This document shows, piece by piece, positions 9,929 to 19,332 of a DNA stretch of 64,000 nt. A model generated the notes under the pieces. The model did no database searches. It was given only the letters and a program-made list of their open reading frames with translations, and was not told where the DNA came from. Made by a program: the position numbers and the translations under genes. This stretch comes from Derxia lacustris (GTDB taxonomy: Bacteria; Pseudomonadota; Gammaproteobacteria; Burkholderiales; Burkholderiaceae_E). How positions within the stretch are numbered: the first letter of the stretch is position 1; every line of letters starts with the position of its first letter. The stretch is from positions 1 to 64,000 of the forward strand of contig NZ_MUHU01000025.1 in the NCBI RefSeq assembly GCF_002105195.1, written 5' to 3'.

Positions 9929-9949
9929 ACATCCACGACAGGTCGCATC

Positions 9950-10192
9950 ATGACGCTCGAAGAACGCACCGTTTCCATCTTCCGCAATGGACGCAACCAA
10001 GCCATTCGCATTCCGCGCGAGTTCGAACTGTCGGGCACTCAGGCGCTCATGCGGCGCGAAGGCTCGAAGCTGATCATCGAGCCGCTGCAAACCGGCAATC
10101 GCCTGCTTGCCTTTCTCGACGCGGCCGAACCGCTCGACGAGTCCCTGCCCGAGATCGAGGACACGCCCGCCGCCGACGAGGACGTGCTGTGA
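9950..10192 (+). CDS. vapB: VapB-type antitoxin (AbrB/SpoVT fold)
   Basis: An 80-residue antitoxin. The N-terminal half is the AbrB-like DNA-binding swapped hairpin (TVSIFRNGRNQAIRIPREFEL), followed by a region that would dimerise (RREGSKLIIEPL) and an acidic flexible tail (DESLPEIEDTPAADEDVL) of the kind that wraps around the toxin. It is expected to neutralise VapC and to repress its own operon through the palindrome just upstream. The stop overlaps the toxin start as GTGA, the classic order with antitoxin first and coupled translation. Confidence 0.9.
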   Translation: MTLEERTVSIFRNGRNQAIRIPREFELSGTQALMRREGSKLIIEPLQTGNRLLAFLDAAEPLDESLPEIEDTPAADEDVL

Positions 10193-10614
10193 GCGATGGT
10201 CACGCCTTCCTGCTCGACACCAACATCCTCTCGGCTCTCACCCGCGATCCGCACGGTGTGGTCCGCGACCGGCTTTGCGCCGCGCTGCCGCTGACCGCCT
10301 GCACGAGCATCGTCGTCGCGGCCGAACTGCGATACGGACTCAGCAAGGGCGTGTCCGCGCGCCTGCGCGAACGCGTCGAGGGTCTGCTGGCGAGCATCGA
10401 TGTGCTGCCATTCGACGCCCCGGCCGACGAGCATTACGGCGACATCCGCGCGACGCTGCAACGGCTCGGTCAGCCGATCGGCCTGAACGACCTGCTCATC
10501 GCCGCGCATGCCCGCGCGCTCGGACTGACGCTCGTCACCCACAACACCCGCGAGTTCGAACGGGTGCCGGGACTGAAGGTCGAAGACTGGCTTTCGACCG
10601 GCGCAGGGGGATGA
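10189..10614 (+). CDS. vapC: VapC-type PIN-domain ribonuclease toxin
   Basis: PIN-domain toxin of 141 residues, normal length. Acidic active-site residues are visible: D10 in LLDTNIL, E46 in AAELRYG and D101 in GLNDLLIAAHA, with the fourth position in the THNTREFERVPGL block. It would cleave RNA (often initiator tRNA or another specific RNA in this family) when the antitoxin is lost. The start is GTG at 10189 within the vapB stop. Nothing suggests inactivation. The pair may stabilise the accessory segment next to the IS. Confidence 0.92.
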   Translation: MSDGHAFLLDTNILSALTRDPHGVVRDRLCAALPLTACTSIVVAAELRYGLSKGVSARLRERVEGLLASIDVLPFDAPADEHYGDIRATLQRLGQPIGLNDLLIAAHARALGLTLVTHNTREFERVPGLKVEDWLSTGAGG

Positions 10615-10672
10615 TGGTCGGGCGCTACTCGCATCACGCCGCGCCGCCCGCGCGGCGCCGCCCGCCGCCGCC

Positions 10673-11317
10673 ATGTACCTCCCCGCCCACTTCGCCGCCC
10701 CCTCCCCCGACGCCCTGCACGCGCTCATCCGCGCCCACCCGCTCGCGACCGTCATCCTCGCCGCCGCCGACGCGCCCGACGCCGACCACATCCCGCTCCA
10801 CCTGCACCTGCCGCCCGACGGCCCGGCGCTGCTGCGCGGCCATGTCGCGCGCGCCAATCCGCTCTGGCGCCGGCTCGCCGACGCGCCGCGCGCGCTCGCC
10901 GTCTTCCACGGGCCGTCGGCCTATGTGTCGCCGGACTGGTATCCGTCCAAGCATGCGCACCACCGCGCGGTGCCGACGTGGAACTACGCGGTCGCGCATG
11001 CGCACGGGCGGCTGCGCGCTATCGATGACGCCGGCTGGCTGCGCGACTTCCTCGCCGGACTGACGGCCGACCACGAGGCGGCGCGCCCGCGTCCGTGGGC
11101 GCTCGGCGACGCGCCGGCCGACTACCTGGAGAAGATGCTCGCGGCCGTCGTCGGCATCGAGCTGACGGTCGAGCGGCTGACGGGCAAGTTCAAGCTGAGC
11201 CAGAACCGGCCGGCGGAAGATCGCGCGGGCGTGGCGGCCGGCCTGCGCGCCGAGACCGGCGCGGCGGGCGAGGCGATGGCGCGGCTTGTCGACGGAGAGC
11301 ACGACTCCCCGACCTGA
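10673..11317 (+). CDS. FMN-binding PaiB-like protein (negative transcriptional regulator family)
   Basis: A 214-residue protein of the PaiB/FMN-binding split-barrel family. The start MYLPAHF, the segment AVFHGPSAYVSPDWYPSK followed by VPTWNYAVAHAHG, and the late block IELTVERLTGKFKLSQNR are characteristic. Bacillus PaiB was described with sporulation and protease control; many proteobacterial members simply bind flavin and their role is unknown. It begins 58 bases after vapC, in a stretch very rich in GC. No operon partner suggests a pathway. Confidence 0.88.
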   Translation: MYLPAHFAAPSPDALHALIRAHPLATVILAAADAPDADHIPLHLHLPPDGPALLRGHVARANPLWRRLADAPRALAVFHGPSAYVSPDWYPSKHAHHRAVPTWNYAVAHAHGRLRAIDDAGWLRDFLAGLTADHEAARPRPWALGDAPADYLEKMLAAVVGIELTVERLTGKFKLSQNRPAEDRAGVAAGLRAETGAAGEAMARLVDGEHDSPT

Positions 11318-11372
11318 CCGCCAACAACACGCCACGGCACAAGCCGGTCACGCACCGCGAGGAACACGCTTC

Positions 11373-11609
11373 ATGTCAGACGCCAGCCCCACCACCTGCC
11401 CGCTCTGCCACCAGCCCAATCGCTGCGGCATTTCCGACTTCGCCAACTGCTGGTGCCGCGCCCTGCCCGTCCCGCCCGCGCTGCTCGCCACCCTCCCGCC
11501 CGAGCTGCGCGGCAAGGCCTGCCTTTGCCGCAACTGCATCGAATCCTGGCTCGCCGCCCATCCGCCCGCCGGGGATGAAAAAAAGGCGGCCCCGGGCAAC
11601 CCCGGCTGA
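11373..11609 (+). CDS. Cysteine-rich CWC-type small protein
   Basis: A 78-residue protein with seven cysteines arranged as TCPLCHQPNRCG, then NCWCRALPVP, then CLCRNCIESW, matching the cysteine-rich CWC family; it probably binds a metal such as zinc. Function is unknown. ATG at 11373 follows a weak GAGGAA. The final ten codons lie inside an intrinsic terminator that serves the phasin gene on the other strand, so the tail (EKKAAPGNPG) may be constrained by RNA structure rather than protein function. Confidence 0.78.
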   Translation: MSDASPTTCPLCHQPNRCGISDFANCWCRALPVPPALLATLPPELRGKACLCRNCIESWLAAHPPAGDEKKAAPGNPG

Positions 11610-11617
11610 CCGCCTTT
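11578..11617 (-). terminator. Intrinsic terminator of the phasin gene
   Basis: On the minus strand the stem AAAGGCGG / CCGCCTTT (11610-11617 with 11582-11589), strengthened by an inner CCCGGG stretch, is followed by a run of seven T. It lies 36 bases after the phasin stop. The hairpin also covers the end of the convergent CWC gene. Confidence 0.8.
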
Positions 11618-11653
11618 CGCGTTCCGCGCCGCCGTCATGGCGCGCGGCCGTGT

Positions 11654-12349
11654 TCAGCGCGGCTTGCGCGCCCGTGCCGCCCGCTTCGGCGCGGCGGCAA
11701 CGGCCTCCGCCGATACCGCGCCCGCATCCGCCACGGCCGGCGCCGACGCCGCGCCCTCCTCCGACGGCGCACCGATCGTCGCGGCGCCCACCGCCGGCAG
11801 CGGCTCCACATGCGCGGCCGACTTGCCGATCACGCCCACCGCGGGCTCGATGCCCGGCGCGGGCTGGGGTGCGACGGCCGCGTCGTCCTCCACGCCATCG
11901 ACGCGCCCCGCCGCCGACAGCCGCTGCTCGGCCCAGTAGGCGTAGTTGACCTGCACGTTCTCGATCAGCTCGGCATAGCTCGCGGCCTGGGCCGCGACCA
12001 GCGCGCCGAACTGCGAGAACACGTTGTATTCCTGGAGCACGAACTTGGAGAGCGTCTTGGCCTGCTGGAGCTGCTCGTACTCGGCGGCGAGCGCCGAGCA
12101 GCCTTCGAGCCACAGCCGCTGCTGGTCTTGCAGCCGGCCGGCGATGGCGGTCTGCATCTGGAGCAGCTCGGCCCAGGTGCCGCGGTCGGCGTGGAAGGGC
12201 AGCACGCTGGCGCTCATCACGCCGTTCTGGAAGCTGCGCGCGCCGACCTGGCCGAGCATCTGGGCGAACTTGTAGGCGCGCCGCGCGGGCGACGGCAGCG
12301 TGCCTTCCAGCTCGGCTTGCAGGGAGGGCGGGGGATTGTCATGCGGCAT
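11654..12349 (-). CDS. phaP: Phasin family protein (PHA granule-associated)
   Basis: A 231-residue alpha-helical protein that I assign to the phasins, which coat polyhydroxybutyrate granules. The central 130 residues (from YKFAQMLGQ to NYAYWAEQRL) are amphipathic helix with the family's aromatic and glutamine pattern; the last 90 residues are alanine- and proline-rich and end in AKP-type basic repeats (PKRAARARKPR), as in other phasins. AGGAG lies ahead of the ATG at 12349. A PHB depolymerase gene is directly upstream on the same strand, 26 bases away, which supports the call. Which phasin subgroup it belongs to is not clear. Confidence 0.8.
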   Translation of the reverse strand: MPHDNPPPSLQAELEGTLPSPARRAYKFAQMLGQVGARSFQNGVMSASVLPFHADRGTWAELLQMQTAIAGRLQDQQRLWLEGCSALAAEYEQLQQAKTLSKFVLQEYNVFSQFGALVAAQAASYAELIENVQVNYAYWAEQRLSAAGRVDGVEDDAAVAPQPAPGIEPAVGVIGKSAAHVEPLPAVGAATIGAPSEEGAASAPAVADAGAVSAEAVAAAPKRAARARKPR

Positions 12350-12375
12350 GGGCTTCTCCTGAGGGGGCGCGGCGG

Positions 12376-13422
12376 TCAGCCGCCAAGGCGTTCGAGCATC
12401 CGCGCGATGGCGGCGATCTGGTAGGCGTTCTTGCTGAAGTAGTCGCCGCCGGTATAGCCCCACCAGTCCCAGCAGCCTTCGGGGTTGAGCGTGTTGACGT
12501 CGTCGAGCCCTTCGGCCTGCGGGTAGAGAACGATGATGTCGTTGGCGTCGGCGATTTCGTTGTAGCCGGTGGTGGTGATGTAGCGGTTGCCGTAGGGCGG
12601 CATGTTCTGCACGTCGGCGCGGCCGTTGACGTAGTTGGTGTAGTTGTAGCCCTGCTTGCAGCCGTGCAGCGCGATGTGCACCCGGGCCTGGGCGCCGGCC
12701 GCCACCGCCGCCGGGATGTAGGCATAGCCGAAGCTGCTCATGCTCGGGCCGGCCAGCCCGAAGAACTCGCTCTGGTCGAAGCGGATCAGCTTGCCGGTGA
12801 GCCGCTCCGACGCCGGCTTGAGCCAGGGATAGATGTGGTTGAGCACGTCGTGCGACTGGATGAAGTCGCCGCGGTTGATGTAGGGCGGCTGGTTCAGGCC
12901 GAGCGGCACGTCCTCGGGATTGGTGGTGATGATCGAATGGCCGGCCGGCACATGGTCGATGTAGCGCAGGCGCTCGCCGGTCACGCCGAGCAGCTCGTAC
13001 AGCCGGCGGGTCTGGGCCACGACCGACGAGGCCACGACCGTGTCCTTGCTGCCGGTGAAGACATAGACGCGGTCGTCGGCAATGTTGGCGAGCGGATCGA
13101 TCAGGCCCTCGGCGGCGGTGTTGCGCGCCAGGCGCAGCGAATGCTCGGCATCGGGCCCCACCGACGGCACCAGCGGGCTCATGCAGATGTAGAGCGCGTT
13201 CTGGGTGCGCGCGTCGTCGGGCGTGAAGGCGGCCTTGGGGAAGGATTCGGAGCAGCGGTAGGGGCCGCCGGCAATCACGCCGGCGCCGCAAAAGCGCGCC
13301 GAATGGGCCAGATGCAACTGCACGGTCATGAACGCGCCCGAGGACAGCCCCGAGACCGAGCTTTCGCCGGCCACGACGTTGTACTTGGACAGCTGTTCGA
13401 CCTTGGGATCGATGCCGATCAT
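12376..13422 (-). CDS. Short-chain PHA depolymerase, type 2 catalytic domain, without signal peptide
   Basis: A 348-residue hydrolase of the PHB depolymerase family. The lipase box G25-L-S27-S-G29 holds the nucleophilic serine near the N-terminus; further conserved parts are GVIAGGPYRCSES, the segment VPAGHSI and the C-terminal block HGCKQGYNYTN ... WDWWGYTG. The start at 13422 is chosen for its strong AGGAGGGG site; it leaves no signal peptide, so the enzyme is probably intracellular like the PhaZd class of Cupriavidus rather than secreted. It would release hydroxybutyrate from granules and is followed by the phasin gene. A second, unrelated depolymerase occurs at 47383-48624. Confidence 0.88.
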   Translation of the reverse strand: MIGIDPKVEQLSKYNVVAGESSVSGLSSGAFMTVQLHLAHSARFCGAGVIAGGPYRCSESFPKAAFTPDDARTQNALYICMSPLVPSVGPDAEHSLRLARNTAAEGLIDPLANIADDRVYVFTGSKDTVVASSVVAQTRRLYELLGVTGERLRYIDHVPAGHSIITTNPEDVPLGLNQPPYINRGDFIQSHDVLNHIYPWLKPASERLTGKLIRFDQSEFFGLAGPSMSSFGYAYIPAAVAAGAQARVHIALHGCKQGYNYTNYVNGRADVQNMPPYGNRYITTTGYNEIADANDIIVLYPQAEGLDDVNTLNPEGCWDWWGYTGGDYFSKNAYQIAAIARMLERLGG

Positions 13423-13704
13423 GTTGACGCCCCTCCTGGCCCGCTGCGGGGCCGCTGACAGGTTTGGTGGATGTGCCGGTCGGGCCGGCCACGCCGGCTG
13501 CTGCGGCGCAGGACGATCATCGCGGCGCGGCATGGCAGCCATGTCGCGCGCTGCTTGCCCGAGCGGTAAAAAGTCGCGTGCTGCGACGCAACGCGGCGCG
13601 CCATTGGTGCGCCAAACCACGCCGGGTCGCCAGTAACAGGGCCAATTTGTCCGTGGCGCCCCCAACGTGGAACAGTCGCGCGCCTGCCTCTGCCGAAGAA
13701 CGTC

Positions 13705-14157
13705 ATGTCATTGCACAAATCCACCACCGAGCGCGTGCTTCAGGCGCTCGGCTTCGAAGCCCTGGCCATCCTCATCGCCACGCCGCTGTTTGCCTGGGCG
13801 ATGGGCACGCCGCTGATGCAGATGGGTGTGCTCACGCTGGCCAATTGCGTGATCGCGATGCTGTGGAACGTGGGCTTCAACACCATATTCGACCGGGCCT
13901 TGCGCCGGGCCGGCCGGGCCAAGACGGTGCCGCTGCGGGTGCTGCATGCGGTGCTGTTCGAGGCCGGGCTGTTTGCCGCCACGCTGCCGCTGGCGATGTG
14001 GTGGCTGGGCGTCGGCCTGAGCGAGGCGTTTGCGCTGGAGGTGGGCATGGTGCTGTTCTTCATGCCCTACGCCTACGTCTACCACTGGGGCTATGACGTG
14101 GCGCGCGCCCGGCTGGTGGCGCGACGCGCCAGGCGATCGAGCGCGACCAGCGCATAG
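13705..14157 (+). CDS. PACE-family multidrug/biguanide efflux transporter
   Basis: A 150-residue, four-helix inner-membrane protein of two tandem bacterial transmembrane-pair units, the architecture of PACE pumps (AceI type), which export chlorhexidine and other cationic biocides by proton exchange. Visible features: RVLQALGFEALAI in the first helix with its membrane glutamate, NVGFNTIFDR after helix 2, RVLHAVLFEAGLF in helix 3 and YAYVYHWGYD at the end of helix 4. Its 3' end overlaps the convergent Pr6Pr gene by 67 bases. Confidence 0.9.
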   Translation: MSLHKSTTERVLQALGFEALAILIATPLFAWAMGTPLMQMGVLTLANCVIAMLWNVGFNTIFDRALRRAGRAKTVPLRVLHAVLFEAGLFAATLPLAMWWLGVGLSEAFALEVGMVLFFMPYAYVYHWGYDVARARLVARRARRSSATSA

Positions 14158-14741
14158 CCGGTGGCGGCAAACACGCCGAGCAGCACGCCGGCATTGAGCA
14201 GCGTGCGTTCGGTGCCGAGCGCCGGCAGCTCGATGAAGGGATACGGATACAGCCCGGTGATCGCGCCGCGCAGCAGCGTCAGCACGAAATAGCCGACCGG
14301 ATAGACGCACCACATCGCCGCGTCGGCCCAGGCCAGCGGCTGGCTGCGCGCGGCCAGCCACCACCACAGCAGATAGGCCGGCGGCGTCACGTAGTGCAGC
14401 AGTTCATCGGCCAGCCATTGCGGCCCGTCCTGGGCCGACAGCTGGCGCAGCAGAAAGTGATGGCCGAGCCCGACCAGCACGATGCCGGCCGCGATGCCGC
14501 CCGACACGCGCGGCCGCAGCAGCCAGCGCCCGGCGCGCGAGACCGGCGCCAGCGCGGCAAAGCTGCACGCCAGCGCCACCAGCAGATTGGTCAGGATGGT
14601 GAAGTAGCCGAAATACACGCCGAGCGCCGCCACCAGCGTGCGACCGAGGCCAAAGCTGTAATCGAGCGCCAGCACCAGCTGGAACACGAGGCTGGTCCAG
14701 GTGAAGGCGGCGAGCAGCGCGGCGAAGGGCTTGAGGGGCAT
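14091..14741 (-). CDS. Pr6Pr-family membrane protein
   Basis: A 216-residue integral membrane protein with about six hydrophobic segments, resembling the FAR-17a/AIG1-related Pr6Pr group (ALGVYFGYFTILTNLLVAL, later HYVTPPAYLLWWWLA and WCVYPVGYFVLTLLRG). Members of the wider group include serine hydrolases of lipid esters in animals, but bacterial function is unknown. The C-terminus runs into the end of the PACE gene on the other strand. No clear operon partner. Confidence 0.75.
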   Translation of the reverse strand: MPLKPFAALLAAFTWTSLVFQLVLALDYSFGLGRTLVAALGVYFGYFTILTNLLVALACSFAALAPVSRAGRWLLRPRVSGGIAAGIVLVGLGHHFLLRQLSAQDGPQWLADELLHYVTPPAYLLWWWLAARSQPLAWADAAMWCVYPVGYFVLTLLRGAITGLYPYPFIELPALGTERTLLNAGVLLGVFAATGYALVALDRLARRATSRARATS

Positions 14742-14836
14742 GACGGGGCCGGGGACGGTTGGCGCGCATCAGGGAGCGACGGCGCACGCCACGCTTAACG
14801 GCCGGTGGCTGCGCTTTCCGTAGCCGCCCGCCGCGT

Positions 14837-16444
<1,608 letters not shown>

Positions 16445-16544
16445 GGCGGGCGGCTTGAGAGGAGGCCCGGCGATGATAGGCCGGGCCGGCGTGGGGGCTT
16501 TGCCGCGCGCGCGCCGACCCGGGCAGCCCGGGCCGGCGGCCGCC

Positions 16545-18281
16545 TCAGTTCTGCTTGACGACCTTGAGCGAGCCGGCGCTGCCGCCGGTGGCGAGGTACA
16601 CGTCGCGCAGCGTGGCGGCGCCGCTGGCGCGCAGGCCCACCAGCGTGAACGGCTGGCCGACGCTGCCGGCGGCGCTCACCGCCAGCGTGCCGCCGGTCAC
16701 GGTCGGCAGCGTGCCGAGCGCGGTGCTGACGGCGCTGGCCGGGTCGAGCTGGGTGAGCGCGGCGCCGGCGCAATCGGTACGGCCGGCGGCCGGCTGGCAG
16801 AACAGCACGGCGCCGAGCTGGCCGCCGAGCGAATGCGCGACATCGGGCGCGGCCGGAGCGCGGAAGCGCTCGTTCACGCCATAGCCGGGGCCGTCGATCG
16901 GCGTGTCGAGCGGGCTGGCGGCAAGCGGCCGCAGCACGCCGGCCGGCACCACGCCAGCGGCCAGCGTGCGCGGATTGCTGCCGTCGGCCTCGATCGCGAC
17001 CACGTCGCTCAGGCCCGAGGCCAGCTTGCGCGTGGCGATGAGGGTGTCGCCGACCGCGTCGAGCGCGCGCGGATCGCTGCCGCCGTTGGCGGCAGTCCAG
17101 GGCAGATCGAGCTGCACCAGCTTGCCGCCGGCCTTGGGCAGCGACCACACCGTGTCGCTGCCGTCGGTGGCGCGGTAGCGCAGCACGATGTATTTGCTGG
17201 TCGCGCCCAGGTCGACGATGCTGCCGCCGCCGCTCAGCGTGGCCACGGCCGCCGCATTGGCGCCGCTGCGCAGCCGCAGCAGCTTGGCGCCGTCGGCAAA
17301 CCAGGCGTAATCGCTGCCGCCCAGATGCGGCAGGCTCTCCGGATGCTTGCCGCTGGCAAAGTTGTAGACGCTGGCGCCGAGGCTGGCGCCGGTCGCCGTG
17401 TAGCTCAAGGCGCGCACCGAGGTGGTATTGCCGTTGACCAGCAGATAGACGAGGTTCTGCCCGGCCAGCTCGCCGAGCCACGAAAAGCCCCAGAAGCCGC
17501 CGCCGCTGCCGCCGTCCACATCGCCGATCAGCTGGGACGACCAGTTGTAGTACTTGAAGCTGCCCGACACCAGATCGACGAAGCCCAGCGCCTTGCCGGT
17601 GCCGTCGGTGACCGACTCGACATGCATGGTGCCGGTCGGGAAATAGCTCGGCGCGACGGTGGCGCTGTAGCTGTCGCGGACCACGGCAAACAGGTTGTCG
17701 GCGCTGGTGGCGCAGTTGCCGTCGGCGCCGGCCTGCACCACGCCGATCCAGTTGTCGAGGCCGGCCGCCGTGCCGCGGTACTGGTGCTCGACATAGCAGG
17801 CGTCGGTCACGCGCGACAGCTGCACCGGCGACTGGCTGGCGCTGCCGCGCAGGTCGGCGCGGTAGATGCGCCCGGCGTTGACGAAATAGGCGCGCGACTC
17901 GCCGAGGTAGCCGTAGACCGAGCTGGTCGGATCGAGGCTGTAGGCGGCGACGGTATGCACGCTGCCGGGCGCGCCCTGCAGGTCACTGAGGCTGGCGCTG
18001 AAGGCCGGCGCATCGGTGGCCAGCGGATTGACGCCGACCAGCGCGGCGACGGTGGCGGTGTTGGCGCTGGTCACTGCCGGCAGGTAGTAGTCGGGCACGG
18101 TGCCGGCGGGCGTGGGGCTGGGCGTGGCCGGCGTGGGCGTGGACGTCACCGGCTTGCCGCTGCTGTCGACCCAGACGCCGTTCGAGCCGCCGCCACCGCA
18201 GCCGGCCAGCCCGCCGCCGAGGGTCAGGCCGAGAGTGATCGCGGACCAGACTGCGCCGGTCTTGTGCTTGCGGAGGGTCAT
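16545..18281 (-). CDS. Large lipoprotein of unknown function, probable beta-propeller
   Basis: A 578-residue exported lipoprotein. The signal peptide ends in the lipobox LAGC with the cysteine at residue 28, followed by a glycine run and a proline/threonine-rich spacer (TPTPATPSPTP). The body consists of repeated beta-rich units with recurring phrases such as YAWFADGAKLLRL, TVWSLPKAGGKLVQL and VVAIEADGSNPRTL, as in six- or seven-bladed propellers related to TolB-like proteins. I cannot name a family. It stands alone, with about 100 bases before the methyltransferase. Confidence 0.65.
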   Translation of the reverse strand: MTLRKHKTGAVWSAITLGLTLGGGLAGCGGGGSNGVWVDSSGKPVTSTPTPATPSPTPAGTVPDYYLPAVTSANTATVAALVGVNPLATDAPAFSASLSDLQGAPGSVHTVAAYSLDPTSSVYGYLGESRAYFVNAGRIYRADLRGSASQSPVQLSRVTDACYVEHQYRGTAAGLDNWIGVVQAGADGNCATSADNLFAVVRDSYSATVAPSYFPTGTMHVESVTDGTGKALGFVDLVSGSFKYYNWSSQLIGDVDGGSGGGFWGFSWLGELAGQNLVYLLVNGNTTSVRALSYTATGASLGASVYNFASGKHPESLPHLGGSDYAWFADGAKLLRLRSGANAAAVATLSGGGSIVDLGATSKYIVLRYRATDGSDTVWSLPKAGGKLVQLDLPWTAANGGSDPRALDAVGDTLIATRKLASGLSDVVAIEADGSNPRTLAAGVVPAGVLRPLAASPLDTPIDGPGYGVNERFRAPAAPDVAHSLGGQLGAVLFCQPAAGRTDCAGAALTQLDPASAVSTALGTLPTVTGGTLAVSAAGSVGQPFTLVGLRASGAATLRDVYLATGGSAGSLKVVKQN

Positions 18282-18448
18282 CGGAAAGCTCTTGAAAATC
18301 GGTTGCGCCGGGCAACGGGCCCGGTCGTGCGCGCCGCACTTGAGCCTGCGTTATCCCTTGCCCCGCCTTTCGACGCGCACGATGCCGTCACGCGCGGCGG
18401 CGAGTGCAACGCGCCGGGCGACGAACGGCACCGGCCGCCGCGACCGGC

Positions 18449-18595
18449 TCAGCCGAGCGGCGGGCTGGCGGGCGGGTCGGTCACCGGTGGCAGATCGCCG
18501 GGCACCGGCGGCTCCTGGATTGGCGGCGGCTGGTCGGGCGGGGTTTCCGGCTCGGTCTCCGGAATGGGCGGGATGTTGGGCGTGTGGGCCTTCAT
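18449..18595 (-). CDS. Proline-rich microprotein
   Basis: A 48-residue protein, MKAHTPNIPPIPETE at its start, with more than a third proline and no hydrophobic segment. ATG at 18595 has AGGAG nine bases upstream. Repeating P-P-x-P and E-P-P units and acidic spacing suggest an extended, unstructured chain. I recall similar short proline-rich open frames in Burkholderiales, but I know no function. It lies between the lipoprotein and metW, same strand. Confidence 0.55.
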   Translation of the reverse strand: MKAHTPNIPPIPETEPETPPDQPPPIQEPPVPGDLPPVTDPPASPPLG

Positions 18596-18694
18596 GGCGA
18601 CGGTCTCCTGCGGGGCGGGAGCTTCCATGCTCGACCCGGCGCACGCCGGCGGCTGTCGGCCTCGTGGCCGTGCGGCTGTCGGCGCGGGCGCGGC

Positions 18695-19297
18695 TCAGCC
18701 CGCCTTGCGCAACCTGAACACCGCGATGGTGCCGAGCAGATTGGGCAGCCGCCGCACCGGCTTGCCGTGGTTGAGCGCCACGCAATCGAGGATCTCGAAG
18801 CCGGTCTTGCGCGCCAGCACTTCAAAGTCGCGGATGGTCGCGCAGCGCAGATTGGGCGTGTCGTACCACTCGTAGGGCAGGCTTTCGCTCACCGGCATGC
18901 GGCCCAGCGCCAGCGCCGTGCGATGCCGCCAGTGGCCGAAATTGGGAAAGCTGATGATCGCCTCGCGGCCCACGCGGCCGATCTCGCGGAGGTTCTTTTC
19001 CACCTGCACGATGGCTTGCAGGCTTTGCAGCTGCACCACGGTGTCGAAGCTGTCGTCGCCGAACAGGCCGAGCCCGTGGTTGAGGTTGAGCTGGATGACG
19101 TTGACGCCGTTGCGCACGCAGGCGGCGACCTTGGCGTCGTCGCGGTCCACGCCGTAGCCGGTGCAGCCGCGTTCGAGTTGCAGATGCGCGAGCAGCGTGC
19201 CGTCGCCGCAGCCCAGGTCGAGCACGCGCGAACCGGGCGCGATCCAGTCGGCGATGAAGGCGAGGTCGGTGCGCAGCGGGCGGAGCGCGGGCTTCAT
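18695..19297 (-). CDS. metW: Methionine biosynthesis protein MetW
   Basis: A 200-residue SAM-methyltransferase-fold protein with motif I VLDLGCGDGTLL and the family blocks VVQLQSLQAI and PNFGHWRHR. MetW pairs with MetX in many proteobacteria, where it appears to be needed for efficient homoserine acyltransferase activity. The start MKPALRP gives the accepted length. It is downstream of metX, joined through a 12-codon bridging frame at 19294-19332. Confidence 0.93.
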   Translation of the reverse strand: MKPALRPLRTDLAFIADWIAPGSRVLDLGCGDGTLLAHLQLERGCTGYGVDRDDAKVAACVRNGVNVIQLNLNHGLGLFGDDSFDTVVQLQSLQAIVQVEKNLREIGRVGREAIISFPNFGHWRHRTALALGRMPVSESLPYEWYDTPNLRCATIRDFEVLARKTGFEILDCVALNHGKPVRRLPNLLGTIAVFRLRKAG

Positions 19298-19332
19298 GCG
19301 GCGGCTCCGGCGAGCTTGGGATTGCGGTTCAT
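19294..19332 (-). other. Twelve-codon bridging frame between metX and metW
   Basis: The frame [12 protein letters not shown] starts as ATGA over the metX stop and ends as ATGA over the metW start, so ribosomes could pass from metX to metW without leaving the message. It may be a coupling device rather than a functional peptide. Confidence 0.4.

Noticed and set aside
9848..10090. N-terminal extension of the transposase frame up to 10090
   Set aside because: It would overlap vapB and its operator in antisense and has no similarity to transposase N-termini; the start at 9847 or a lost upstream start is more likely.
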